A DNA stretch of 64,000 bases. It comes from Cytobacillus kochii. GTDB taxonomy: Bacteria; Bacillota; Bacilli; Bacillales; Cytobacillaceae. Positions 8,998-17,873 of the stretch are shown piece after piece (position 1 is the stretch's first letter; each line of letters begins with the position of its first letter). The stretch covers positions 62,001-126,000 of the forward strand of contig NZ_JAIVAM010000003.1 in assembly GCF_020171845.1 (NCBI RefSeq), given 5' to 3'. The notes beneath the pieces were generated by a model that did not search any database, was not told the DNA's origin, and saw nothing but the letters and a program-made list of their open reading frames with translations. The position numbers and the translations under genes are program-made.

Positions 8998-10266
8998 ATG
9001 GCAGCAGAAAAAATTACAGTAAATAATGGTGTTTTAAATGTACCAAACGAACCAATCGTTCCTTTTATCGAAGGTGACGGGACTGGGCCGGATATTTGGG
9101 CATCTGCTTCTCGTGTATTAGATGCAGCGGTTGAAAAAGCATATAAAGGTGAGCGTAAAATTGCTTGGAAAGAAGTTTTAGCTGGTGAAAAAGCATTTAA
9201 CCAAACAGGCGAATGGTTACCAAAAGAAACTTTAGATGTAATTAATGAATACTTAATCGCCATTAAAGGACCACTTACAACACCAATTGGTGGAGGAATT
9301 CGTTCTTTAAATGTTGCATTGCGTCAAGAGTTAGATCTTTTCGTATGCTTGCGTCCAGTACGCTGGTTTGAAGGTGTTCCTTCACCAGTTAAGCGTCCAC
9401 AAGATACTGACATGGTCATTTTCCGTGAAAATACTGAAGATATCTATGCAGGTATTGAATATGCTAAAGGTACAGATGAAGTAAACAAATTAATCTCTTT
9501 CTTAAAAGATGAAATGGGTGTCAATAAAATTCGTTTCCCAGAAACATCTGGAATCGGTATTAAACCTGTTTCTCAAGAGGGAACAACTCGTCTAGTTCGC
9601 TCTGCAATTGACTATGCAATCAACGAAGGTCGTAAATCAGTAACACTTGTACACAAAGGTAATATCATGAAATTTACTGAAGGTGCATTTAAAAACTGGG
9701 GTTACGAACTAGCTGAAAAAGAATACGGCGATAAAGTATTCACATGGGCTGAATATGACCGCATTAAAGATGAAAGTGGCGTAGATGCAGCAAACAAAGC
9801 ACAAGCTGATGCTGAAGCTGCTGGTAAAATCATCGTTAAAGATGCAATTGCTGATATCTTCTTACAACAAATCTTAACTCGTCCAGCGGAATTTGATGTA
9901 GTAGCAACAATGAACCTTAACGGTGACTACATTTCTGATGCGTTAGCAGCACAAGTTGGTGGAATCGGTATTGCTCCAGGAGCAAATATCAACTACGAAA
10001 CTGGACATGCGATTTTCGAAGCTACACACGGAACAGCTCCTAAATATGCAGGGTTAGACAAAGTAAACCCTTCATCTGTTATTCTTTCAGGTGTGCTTTT
10101 ACTTAAACATTTAGGCTGGAATGAAGCGGCTGATTTAATTGAAAAATCTATGGAAAAATCTATTGCTTCTAAAGTTGTAACTTATGACTTTGCTCGTCTA
10201 ATGGACGGAGCTACTGAAGTGAAATGTTCTGAATTCGGTGATGTCCTAATTAAAAACATGGACTAA
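8998..10266 (+). CDS. icd: NADP-dependent isocitrate dehydrogenase
   Basis: Oxidises isocitrate to 2-oxoglutarate and carbon dioxide with NADP. The 422-residue protein is nearly co-linear with B. subtilis Icd. Visible are the [14 protein letters not shown]-terminus, [13 protein letters not shown] with Ser103 (the position phosphorylated in E. coli Icd), the [14 protein letters not shown] block, and [26 protein letters not shown] near the C-terminal signature. The ATG at 8998 is chosen because GGAGGGA lies 9 nt upstream; the upstream TTG at 8980 would place that SD inside the gene. It is co-transcribed with citZ and ended by a strong terminator, so mdh is expressed separately here. Confidence 0.97.
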   Translation: MAAEKITVNNGVLNVPNEPIVPFIEGDGTGPDIWASASRVLDAAVEKAYKGERKIAWKEVLAGEKAFNQTGEWLPKETLDVINEYLIAIKGPLTTPIGGGIRSLNVALRQELDLFVCLRPVRWFEGVPSPVKRPQDTDMVIFRENTEDIYAGIEYAKGTDEVNKLISFLKDEMGVNKIRFPETSGIGIKPVSQEGTTRLVRSAIDYAINEGRKSVTLVHKGNIMKFTEGAFKNWGYELAEKEYGDKVFTWAEYDRIKDESGVDAANKAQADAEAAGKIIVKDAIADIFLQQILTRPAEFDVVATMNLNGDYISDALAAQVGGIGIAPGANINYETGHAIFEATHGTAPKYAGLDKVNPSSVILSGVLLLKHLGWNEAADLIEKSMEKSIASKVVTYDFARLMDGATEVKCSEFGDVLIKNMD

Positions 10267-10278
10267 TTAACTTGATCT

Positions 10279-10318
10279 AGCAGGTTCAATTTAAAAATTG
10301 AGCCTGCTTTTCTTTTTA
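10279..10318 (+). terminator. citZ-icd terminator
   Basis: AGCAGGTTCAATTT (10279-10292) pairs with AAATTGAGCCTGCT (10295-10308), with one G-U pair, followed by TTTCTTTTT. Confidence 0.92.
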
Positions 10319-10472
10319 TTCAAAAACCTCATCCTTATTGATTGCGATGCAAAATTCAGTAGAAGATAATTTCCATCATATCTGAAATTAAGTTGTTTCC
10401 TCATGTTTTAATCTCATAAGAAGCGGTTATAAATTGAATAGTTGTAAATGTATATATAAGGAGATGTTGCAA

Positions 10473-11414
10473 GTGTCTACACTCAAGCGTAAGAAAGTTT
10501 CTGTTATCGGAGCCGGTTTTACTGGAGCGACGACTGCATTTTTATTGGCACAAAAGGAATTAGCAGATGTTGTATTAGTTGATATTCCCCAAATGGAAAA
10601 TCCGACAAAGGGAAAAGCTTTAGACATGTTAGAAGCAAGTCCAGTTCAAGGATTTGATGCAAATATCTTAGGTACAGCAAACTATGAAGATACGAAAGAT
10701 TCAGATATTGTTGTGGTTACTGCTGGAATTGCACGAAAGCCAGGAATGAGTCGAGAAGATTTAGTTCAAACAAATGAAACGATTATGAAGAATGTAGCGA
10801 AGGAAATTGCAAAGTATTCTCCCGATTCACTTATTATTGTGTTATCAAATCCAGTGGATGCGATGACTTATACAATATTTAAAGAAACAGGCTTTCCTAA
10901 AAACCGAGTTATTGGCCAGTCGGGCGTGCTCGATAGTGCCAGGTTCCGTACGTTTGTGGCTCAAGAGTTACAGATCTCTATAAAAGATATAACAGGATTT
11001 GTGCTCGGCGGTCATGGAGATGATATGGTTCCACTTGTTAGGTATTCATATGCAGGCGGTGTCCCTTTAGAAAAATTAATCTCCAAAGATCGTTTAGAAC
11101 AAATTGTCGATCGAACGCGAAAGGGTGGGGGAGAAATCGTTAGTTTATTAGGGAATGGTAGTGCCTACTATGCACCTGCAGCAGCCTTAGTAGAAATGGC
11201 AGAGGCTATGATTAAGAACCAAAAAAGAATACTTCCTGCAATCGCTTATTTAGAAGGAGAGTTTGGTTATCAGGGCATTTATTTAGGTGTGCCAACAATC
11301 CTTGGTGCAAATGGGATTGAAAAAGTCATCGAATTAGATTTAACAAAAGAAGAAAAGGATGCACTAGATCAGTCAGCTGAGTCGGTGCGTCAGGTGATAT
11401 CGATATTGTCGTAA
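10473..11414 (+). CDS. mdh: malate dehydrogenase
   Basis: Interconverts malate and oxaloacetate with NAD, closing the TCA cycle. The 313-residue protein belongs to the LDH-like MDH family. It begins with the Rossmann motif [17 protein letters not shown], has the substrate-binding [11 protein letters not shown] region, the NPVDAMTY block and the catalytic His181 in GGHGDDMV. The start is a GTG at 10473: AAGGAG (10458-10463) lies 9 nt upstream, while it abuts the ATG at 10464, and the resulting length matches the 312-residue B. subtilis enzyme. It is separated from icd by a terminator, so it needs its own promoter, which I could not place convincingly in 10319-10472. Confidence 0.95.
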   Translation: MSTLKRKKVSVIGAGFTGATTAFLLAQKELADVVLVDIPQMENPTKGKALDMLEASPVQGFDANILGTANYEDTKDSDIVVVTAGIARKPGMSREDLVQTNETIMKNVAKEIAKYSPDSLIIVLSNPVDAMTYTIFKETGFPKNRVIGQSGVLDSARFRTFVAQELQISIKDITGFVLGGHGDDMVPLVRYSYAGGVPLEKLISKDRLEQIVDRTRKGGGEIVSLLGNGSAYYAPAAALVEMAEAMIKNQKRILPAIAYLEGEFGYQGIYLGVPTILGANGIEKVIELDLTKEEKDALDQSAESVRQVISILS

Positions 11415-11442
11415 ACCTAATATATAAAGAAAGTACTTGTTG

Positions 11443-11480
11443 GCGAAGTTCAGTCTTTTACCTGAGCTTCGCTTATTTTT
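11443..11480 (+). terminator. mdh terminator
   Basis: GCGAAGTTCAG pairs with CTGAGCTTCGC (one mismatch), followed by TTATTTTTTG. Confidence 0.88.
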
Positions 11481-11594
11481 TGTTAACTTTATAATAGAAA
11501 GAAAATTATTATTACTATTTTTCTTTTAGTTATTAAAATAAAATGTTAATATAATTATAAATAAACAGAAAAATTAGTTTATATTTTCATTTTT

Positions 11595-11608
11595 TGCAAG
11601 CGGTTACA
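11595..11608. promoter_or_regulatory. cre site upstream of the MaoC-like gene
   Basis: TGCAAGCGGTTACA differs at one position from the CcpA cre consensus TGWAANCGNTNWCA. It ends 18 nt before the start codon, so CcpA bound here would block transcription entering the gene. Confidence 0.6.
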
Positions 11609-11626
11609 AAAATCGGAGGTGCATCC

Positions 11627-12100
11627 ATGTTAGGGAAGAAGAGAAAAATAGGTAGAAGACTTGAGGAAATTTCGGTTGGAGAGAAGCTGACCTTTACGGA
11701 AAAAATAGAAGATAGGGATTTATTATTATATCTAGGGTTAACAGATGATGCCAATCCCATATACTTACAGCATGACTATGCTTCGCAAACACCTTATAAA
11801 AAACCAATTGTACCCAATATTATGCTGAATGGTATGGTCTCATCTAGTGTTTCAAAATATCTCCCTGGACCGGGTAGCCACATACTTAAGCAAGAGTTAG
11901 AATATGTTAAACCTGTTTATCACTATTCTACAATTGAATTCTTGATGGAAGTAATTCATGTAGATGAAGAGAAGCATAGTATTGAAATGAAGGTACAAGC
12001 AACGAATGAAGAAAATGAAACGGTTTTATATGGCCGAATGAAAGTATGTCCACCCTATCCACTTGAGAGTCTCAACAGTAAAGTGCTAGAAAACTTCTAA
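11627..12100 (+). CDS. MaoC-like hot-dog fold protein
   Basis: A 157-residue protein of the MaoC/(R)-specific enoyl-CoA hydratase superfamily. The signature region LTDDANPIYLQHDYA (residues about 39-53) and the following PIVPNIMLNGMVSSSVSKYLPGPGS align with the hydratase motif. The catalytic dyad is normally Asp and His five residues apart (DxNPxH); here Asp41 is kept but the His position is Tyr46, so hydratase activity is doubtful. The ATG at 11627 follows GGAGGTG by 6 nt; a TTG at 11594 in frame falls inside the cre site and is rejected. It sits between mdh and phoP with its own terminator. The true substrate is unknown. Confidence 0.8.
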   Translation: MLGKKRKIGRRLEEISVGEKLTFTEKIEDRDLLLYLGLTDDANPIYLQHDYASQTPYKKPIVPNIMLNGMVSSSVSKYLPGPGSHILKQELEYVKPVYHYSTIEFLMEVIHVDEEKHSIEMKVQATNEENETVLYGRMKVCPPYPLESLNSKVLENF

Positions 12101-12130
12101 TCATGAATGGTAAGGCATAGATAACCAAAA

Positions 12131-12167
12131 AAACTAAGCAAAAGTAATTTATACTGCTTAGTTTTTT
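12131..12167 (+). terminator. terminator of the MaoC-like gene
   Basis: AAACTAAGCA (12131-12140) pairs perfectly with TGCTTAGTTT (12155-12164), which ends in a T-run. Confidence 0.9.
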
Positions 12168-12276
12168 GTCGTGGGCACGCTTTTTTTTCTTTTTTATATT
12201 ATAATACATTTATATAAGGGGTTTTACTAAAGTAATTGGTTTATACTAATGGGGAATCTATTTATCGGAGGCTTTT

Positions 12277-12990
12277 ATGGATAAAAAAGTTCTAGTGGTT
12301 GATGATGAGCAGTCAATTGTAACGTTACTACAATATAATTTGCAACAAGCAGGTTATGAAGTACTAACAGCATCTGATGGAGAAGAAGGCAAAAATCTTG
12401 CTTTAAGTGAACAGCTAGATTTAATAGTGTTAGATCTGATGTTACCTAAGCTAGATGGAATTGAAGTGTGTAAACAAATTAGACAAAAGAAAGTGAATAC
12501 ACCAATACTCATGTTAACTGCAAAAGACGATGAGTTCGATAAAGTTCTTGGCTTAGAGCTAGGTGCAGATGATTATATGACAAAGCCATTTAGTCCGAGA
12601 GAAGTCGTTGCGCGGGTAAAGGCCATTTTAAGAAGGTCACAAGCTCAATTTGACGAACCTGTTTCAGAAGATGAGGATGATAGTATACGTATAGCTGGAG
12701 TGAAAATCTATCCAGATAGATATGAGGTCTATTATCAAGACGAATTACTTGAGCTGACACCAAAAGAGTTTGAACTACTATTATATCTTGCCAAAAATAA
12801 AGGTAGAGTATTAACACGCGATCAATTACTGAGTGCTGTGTGGAATTATGATTTTGCGGGTGATACGAGGATTGTAGATGTTCATATTAGTCACTTAAGA
12901 GATAAAATCGAGCAAAATTCAAAAAAACCAACATATATTAAAACGATTCGTGGGCTTGGTTATAAGCTAGAGGAGCCTAAGCCTGAATGA
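12277..12990 (+). CDS. phoP: phosphate response regulator PhoP
   Basis: DNA-binding response regulator of the OmpR/PhoB class that activates and represses genes under phosphate starvation. The 237-residue protein has a receiver domain (residues 1-120) with VLVVDDEQS acidic residues, the phospho-acceptor Asp53 in VLDLMLPKLDG, and the conserved Thr/Lys (MLTAKDD, TKPFSPREV). A winged-helix domain (about 140-232) contains the LTPKEFELLLYL and DVHISHLRDKIE signatures. CGGAGG precedes the ATG. It overlaps phoR by 4 nt (ATGA), implying translational coupling. Confidence 0.97.
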   Translation: MDKKVLVVDDEQSIVTLLQYNLQQAGYEVLTASDGEEGKNLALSEQLDLIVLDLMLPKLDGIEVCKQIRQKKVNTPILMLTAKDDEFDKVLGLELGADDYMTKPFSPREVVARVKAILRRSQAQFDEPVSEDEDDSIRIAGVKIYPDRYEVYYQDELLELTPKEFELLLYLAKNKGRVLTRDQLLSAVWNYDFAGDTRIVDVHISHLRDKIEQNSKKPTYIKTIRGLGYKLEEPKPE

Positions 12991-14747
12991 AAACTTTTCG
13001 TTCAAAACTATTTTTTGCTATCATTACGTTGATTATCGCTGTTTTACTTTGTTTAGGCTTGTTATTAGGTCAGTTATTTAAATCCTATTATATAAATGTT
13101 ATAGATGAACGCTTATCTAAAGAGATTCAGCTAGTAGCAGGCCAGATTGAGGAAATAGGTGGAATTGAACAACTCACTCAAGAGAAGGTCGACCAGTTTG
13201 CTAACTGGTTAGGTGTTAATGTTACTATTGCCAATGCAAATGATCGAGTGATATTTGATAGCGTGAATAAAGAAATTCAAATGAAAAACCGTAAGACAAT
13301 AAATGAAATATTAGGTGCAGCTGACTCTGATGAGCAGGCTGGTAAAGTGGTAGGCGACGATTATCATTACTTTTGGAAGGAATTAAATGAAGGTACGAAT
13401 TCCTATTATTTATTTTTAAGTGCCGAAATAGATGAAGTAAAAAGTGGTTACTCGCAAATCTGGTGGATCCTAATTATCTGTCTTAGCCTAGCATTAATTT
13501 TAATTATATTCTTAGGAGCTGCTATTACGAATAGATATACAAGACCGATTGATTCTGCAACGAGAGTGGCTATTGAATTAGCGAAAGGAAATTATCGGGC
13601 AAGAACCTATGATAATGATGTCGGTGAAGCAGGTAAGTTAAATAGCTCAATTAATATTCTTGCACGTAATTTGCAAGATATGGAGAAATCGAGAGAGATG
13701 CATCAAGATAGACTCAGTACACTCATTGAAAACATGGGTAGTGGGCTAATTTTAATAGATAGTAAAGGTTATATTAACCTTGTGAATCGTACATATAGAG
13801 AAGTTTTTCATGCTGATGTGACAGAATACATGGACGAACTGTATTATAATGTCATTGAATATAAAGAAATCACTGAGCTTATTGAAGAATTATTTATGAC
13901 AGAGCAAAAGGTAAGAAAGCAAATACAAATCCTTATTGGCATTCATCGAAAACATTTTGAAGTCTACGGTGTTCCGATTATCGGCACGAATGATGTATGG
14001 AAAGGTGTACTTTTGGTTTTCCATGATATTACTGAGATAAAGAAATTAGAGCAGGTGCGAAGAGATTTCGTTGCGAATGTTTCACATGAATTAAAAACAC
14101 CTATAACTTCTATTAAAGGGTTCTCAGAAACGCTTTTAGATGGTGCAATGGATGATCAAGATGCCCTTAATCAATTCTTAACGATTATTCTCCAAGAAAG
14201 TGAACGATTACAAACACTCATTCAAGATTTGCTTGATTTATCAAAAATTGAGCAACAAGGATTTCACCTTTCTATACAAGAAGTGAATATTATTGGTGTC
14301 TTAAATGAAGTAGTAATGATGGTTAAAAGACGTGCGGAGGAAAAAGAAATTACCATAGATTATAAATGTGAAGATGAAATAATCGAAATGGAAGCTGATG
14401 TTAACAGAATCAAGCAAATATTCCTTAATATTGTTTCCAATGCTATTTCTTACACGCCAAATGAAGGTAAAGTGTCTATTCGTGTAACAGAAGATCAACA
14501 AAAAGTGTATATAAAAATAATTGATACGGGGATAGGCATTAAAGAAAGTGAGATTCCGCGGATCTTTGAAAGGTTTTATCGAGTAGATAAAGCAAGGAGT
14601 AGAAATTCAGGTGGTACAGGTCTGGGTCTGGCAATTGTGAAGCATCTACTAGAAGCACATAAGGGATTGATTTCTGTTGAAAGCAAGAGTGGAAAGGGCA
14701 CGGCCTTTTTACTTACGTTTTATAAGAAGTTACCTGATAGCGAATAA
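12987..14747 (+). CDS. phoR: phosphate sensor histidine kinase PhoR
   Basis: Membrane sensor kinase that phosphorylates PhoP. The 586-residue protein has a first membrane helix at about 7-29, an extracytoplasmic PhoR sensor domain to about 155, and a second helix near 157-180. Then come a HAMP linker, a PAS domain around 245-355, and a HisKA domain with His367 in FVANVSHELKTPITSIKGF. The ATPase domain has N-box NRIKQIFLNIVSNAISYTP and G-boxes IIDTGIGI and GGTGLGLAIVKHLL. AGAGGAG inside phoP serves as its SD. In B. subtilis the system responds indirectly to wall teichoic acid metabolism. A PhoP-box-like repeat starts just 6 nt after its stop. Confidence 0.97.
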   Translation: MKTFRSKLFFAIITLIIAVLLCLGLLLGQLFKSYYINVIDERLSKEIQLVAGQIEEIGGIEQLTQEKVDQFANWLGVNVTIANANDRVIFDSVNKEIQMKNRKTINEILGAADSDEQAGKVVGDDYHYFWKELNEGTNSYYLFLSAEIDEVKSGYSQIWWILIICLSLALILIIFLGAAITNRYTRPIDSATRVAIELAKGNYRARTYDNDVGEAGKLNSSINILARNLQDMEKSREMHQDRLSTLIENMGSGLILIDSKGYINLVNRTYREVFHADVTEYMDELYYNVIEYKEITELIEELFMTEQKVRKQIQILIGIHRKHFEVYGVPIIGTNDVWKGVLLVFHDITEIKKLEQVRRDFVANVSHELKTPITSIKGFSETLLDGAMDDQDALNQFLTIILQESERLQTLIQDLLDLSKIEQQGFHLSIQEVNIIGVLNEVVMMVKRRAEEKEITIDYKCEDEIIEMEADVNRIKQIFLNIVSNAISYTPNEGKVSIRVTEDQQKVYIKIIDTGIGIKESEIPRIFERFYRVDKARSRNSGGTGLGLAIVKHLLEAHKGLISVESKSGKGTAFLLTFYKKLPDSE

Positions 14748-14752
14748 AGAGT

Positions 14753-14806
14753 TTTACAAAAAGTTTACATTGTTTTTTTATGTCATTAACAATAGGGGGT
14801 TACAAT
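14753..14806 (+). promoter_or_regulatory. PhoP-box-like direct repeats after phoR
   Basis: TTTACA at 14753 and 14764, TTTTTA at 14775 and TTAACA at 14786 are in exact 11-nt register, the spacing of the B. subtilis PhoP box (TTHACA repeats about 5 nt apart). A -10-like TACAAT follows at 14801-14806. The only downstream feature before 14873 is a terminator, so the target is unclear. Confidence 0.45.
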
Positions 14807-14823
14807 TAGTATTGTAAAACCCC
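14795..14823 (+). other. hairpin in the phoR 3' region
   Basis: GGGG (14795-14798) and TTACAAT (14800-14806) pair with ATTGTAA (14811-14817) and CCCC (14820-14823) around a TAGT loop. It has no T-run. It may be part of the phoR 3' untranslated region; it also overlaps the candidate -10 of the PhoP-box promoter. Confidence 0.5.
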
Positions 14824-14842
14824 TTCATCACATGATGTGAAG

Positions 14843-14873
14843 AAGAGAGAGCTACCCCGCTCTCTCTTTTTTT
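14843..14873 (+). terminator. phoPR terminator (or end of a small RNA)
   Basis: AAGAGAGAGC (14843-14852) pairs with GCTCTCTCTT, loop TACCCC, followed by seven or more T. It is preceded by a small TCACAT-G-ATGTGA inverted repeat (14828-14840). Confidence 0.9.
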
Positions 14874-15105
14874 AAAAAGAAGTTCTCGTCTGTGATAAAC
14901 ATGAAATAAAAGGATGGATATTAAACATCTGCTATTTATAATATTGTAATTTGTGCTGTTATGCGCTAAAAAAGTGACCATCACCTAAAAATTTCTACAG
15001 TTTCCACCTCCACAAATACTCTATACTTCCTCGAAATTTGTAAATCTCTTACGTTAAAGAACAATAGCCCCATGAATTTCTATTCCTAATTTTTCTTTAT
15101 TCTTT
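14874..15105. other. intergenic stretch between phoR terminator and polA promoter
   Basis: About 230 nt of AT-rich sequence with no convincing ORF with a ribosome-binding site, no strong hairpin and no recognised motif. A minus-strand ORF across 14778-14984 has no family resemblance and crosses the terminator. Confidence 0.5.
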
Positions 15106-15134
15106 TAGACATGATAAAATATAGAATAGATAAT
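15106..15134 (+). promoter_or_regulatory. sigma-A promoter of polA
   Basis: TAGACA (15106-15111) and GATAAT (15129-15134) with 17-nt spacing, each one base from consensus, 63 nt before the polA ATG. Confidence 0.55.
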
Positions 15135-15197
15135 GGCTTTTTTCGAAGTATATTCAATGAAATGACTTTGTGAGAAGCGAAGGAGGTTGGTGGCGAG

Positions 15198-17834
15198 ATG
15201 ACAAAGAAAAAACTCGTTTTAATAGATGGAAATAGTATTGCTTATCGAGCTTTTTTTGCTCTTCCATTATTAAATAACGATAAAGGCATACATACGAATG
15301 CAGTCTATGGATTTACGATGATGCTTATGCGCATTTTGGAAGATGAAAAACCTACTCATATTCTTGTTGCATTTGATGCCGGTAAAACTACGTTTAGACA
15401 TAAAACGTTTACTGAATATAAAGGTGGAAGGCAAAAAACGCCGCCAGAACTTTCAGAACAGTTCCCGGTGATTAGAGAGTTACTAGATGCTTATCAAATT
15501 GCTCGTTATGAGCTAGAGAATTATGAAGCGGATGATATTATTGGTACGCTATCTTTAAAAGCTGAACAAGATGATTTTGAAGTAAAGGTCATTTCAGGGG
15601 ACAAAGACTTAACACAGCTAAGTTCGGAAAAGACAACAGTAGGAATTACGAAAAAGGGGATTACTGATATAGAAGAGTACACCCCTCAGCATATCGAGGA
15701 AAAGTATGGTATCTCACCTGAACGTATCATTGATATGAAAGGGCTAATGGGAGATAGCTCCGATAATATCCCGGGTGTGCCAGGTGTCGGGGAGAAAACC
15801 GCACTAAAATTATTAAAGGAGTTTGGGACATTAGAACAATTAGTTCAATCGATAGATCAAGTGAGTGGCAACAAATTAAAAGAGAAGTTAGAGGAATTTC
15901 AAGACCAAGCTTTAATGAGTAAAGAATTAGCAACAATTTTAAGAGAAGCGCCGATTGAAGTAGAGCTAGATAAAATAGCCTATGAAGGATGGAATGAAGA
16001 TAAGCTATATCATTTATTTAAAGACCTCGGTTTTAATTCTCTATTAGAAAAAATAAGCTTTGATTTAGCAGAAGACGAAACGGCCGAGCTTGAAGAAATT
16101 AATTTTGAGATTGTTACTGATTTTACAGAGGAACAGTTGGATGGAGATAGTGCATTATATATCGAGGTGTTAGAGGATAATTATCATTACGCAGATATTC
16201 TTGGAATAGCAGTCACAAACAAAAATGGACACTTCTTTATTTCAACAAAAAACGCTTGTCAATCGAATGTGTTTAAAAAATGGGCAGAAGATGACGCCTC
16301 TCCAAAGGTCGTATATGATGCGAAAAGGTCTGAAGTCTCACTAAGACATCATGGTATTCATTTAAAAGGTATCCACTTTGATATCCTTTTAGCAGCTTAT
16401 ATTATCAACCCTTCTGAAACAATTGAAGATTTAGCTTCTATTGCGCGTAATCACGGATACTCTGCAGTTCAATCTGACCAAGCTTTTTATGGGAAAGGAG
16501 CAAAAAGGAGTATTCCAAAGGAAGAAGAGCTTGCTCCTCATATTATAAGGAAAGCAGTGGCAATGGATTCGCTTTATGAAAAATTGGATACGTCGCTGCA
16601 AACGAACCAGCAGTCTGCTCTTTTTTACGAATTAGAATTACCCTTATCATTGATCCTTGCTGATATGGAATCGGCAGGTATTAAAGTGGATTTGAAACGC
16701 CTGCGTTCAATGGGAACAGAGCTATTAGAGAAACTTGCGGCCGTTGAGAATCGAATTCACGCCTATGCTGGAGAAGCATTTAATATTAATTCTCCGAAAC
16801 AATTAGGGGTAATCTTATTTGATAAGCTGCGTTTGCCAGTTATGAAGAAAACAAAAACGGGCTATTCTACCTCAGCAGATGTATTAGAAAAATTAGAATC
16901 CAAACATGAGATTATCAAAGAAATCCTTGAATATCGACAATTAGCGAAACTACAATCCACCTATATTGAAGGTTTACTAAAGGTGGTCAATAAAGAAACA
17001 GATAAAGTGCATACCCGTTTTAATCAAGCGTTAACGCAAACGGGTAGATTAAGTTCTACAGACCCTAACTTACAAAATATCCCGATTCGCTTAGAAGAAG
17101 GTAGAAAGATTAGACAAGCATTTATTCCTTCAAAGAAAGATTGGGTTATTTTTGCAGCAGATTATTCACAGATTGAATTAAGGGTTCTCGCTCATATTGC
17201 AGGTGACGAAAAGCTAATCTCTGCATTCAAGGAAGATTTAGATATCCATACGAAGACAGCTATGGAAGTTTTTCATGTTTCTAAGGAAGAAGTGACGGCA
17301 AATATGCGGCGTCATGCAAAGGCAGTTAACTTTGGGATTGTTTACGGGATAAGTGATTACGGCCTTTCACAAAGTCTATCTATTACAAGAAAAGAAGCTG
17401 GAGAATTTATTGATCGTTATTTAACAAGCTACCCTGCAGTTAAACAATATATGGAAGATATTGTGCAAGAAGCAAAACAAAAAGGGTTTGTAGAAACTTT
17501 ACTTCACCGTCGTAGATATTTACCGGAAATCACAAGTCGAAATTTTAATCTTCGCAGCTTTGCGGAAAGAACGGCTATGAATACACCTATTCAAGGAAGT
17601 GCCGCAGATATTATTAAAAAAGCGATGATTGACATGGCTGATCGCTTAGAGAATGAACAATTACAATCCAAGCTTTTATTACAAGTGCATGATGAACTGA
17701 TATTTGAAGCACCGGTTGAAGAAATAGAAAAGCTGAAAGAAATTGTTCCAGATGTAATGGAGCATGCCGTAGAGTTAAAAGTACCGTTAAAAGTAGATTA
17801 TTCATACGGTCCAACATGGTTTGATGCGAAGTAA
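15198..17834 (+). CDS. polA: DNA polymerase I
   Basis: Repair and Okazaki-fragment polymerase. The 878-residue protein has a 5'-3' exonuclease domain (residues 1-290; LIDGNSIAYRAFFAL, YEADDIIGTL, MGDSSDNIPGVPGVGEKTA). A central domain (about 300-465) lacks the acidic residues of the proofreading exonuclease: the first motif reads ALYIEVLEDN rather than DxE, as in other Bacillus enzymes. The C-terminal polymerase domain has AADYSQIELRVLAHIAGD, RRHAKAVNFGIVYG and LQVHDELIFEAP. AGGAGG precedes the ATG by 11 nt. It is the first gene of polA-mutM-ytaF-coaE, which couples gap filling to base-excision repair. Confidence 0.98.
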   Translation: MTKKKLVLIDGNSIAYRAFFALPLLNNDKGIHTNAVYGFTMMLMRILEDEKPTHILVAFDAGKTTFRHKTFTEYKGGRQKTPPELSEQFPVIRELLDAYQIARYELENYEADDIIGTLSLKAEQDDFEVKVISGDKDLTQLSSEKTTVGITKKGITDIEEYTPQHIEEKYGISPERIIDMKGLMGDSSDNIPGVPGVGEKTALKLLKEFGTLEQLVQSIDQVSGNKLKEKLEEFQDQALMSKELATILREAPIEVELDKIAYEGWNEDKLYHLFKDLGFNSLLEKISFDLAEDETAELEEINFEIVTDFTEEQLDGDSALYIEVLEDNYHYADILGIAVTNKNGHFFISTKNACQSNVFKKWAEDDASPKVVYDAKRSEVSLRHHGIHLKGIHFDILLAAYIINPSETIEDLASIARNHGYSAVQSDQAFYGKGAKRSIPKEEELAPHIIRKAVAMDSLYEKLDTSLQTNQQSALFYELELPLSLILADMESAGIKVDLKRLRSMGTELLEKLAAVENRIHAYAGEAFNINSPKQLGVILFDKLRLPVMKKTKTGYSTSADVLEKLESKHEIIKEILEYRQLAKLQSTYIEGLLKVVNKETDKVHTRFNQALTQTGRLSSTDPNLQNIPIRLEEGRKIRQAFIPSKKDWVIFAADYSQIELRVLAHIAGDEKLISAFKEDLDIHTKTAMEVFHVSKEEVTANMRRHAKAVNFGIVYGISDYGLSQSLSITRKEAGEFIDRYLTSYPAVKQYMEDIVQEAKQKGFVETLLHRRRYLPEITSRNFNLRSFAERTAMNTPIQGSAADIIKKAMIDMADRLENEQLQSKLLLQVHDELIFEAPVEEIEKLKEIVPDVMEHAVELKVPLKVDYSYGPTWFDAK

Positions 17835-17873
17835 GTGAGTTCACAATCGGATTGAAAAAAGGAGTCATTATGA

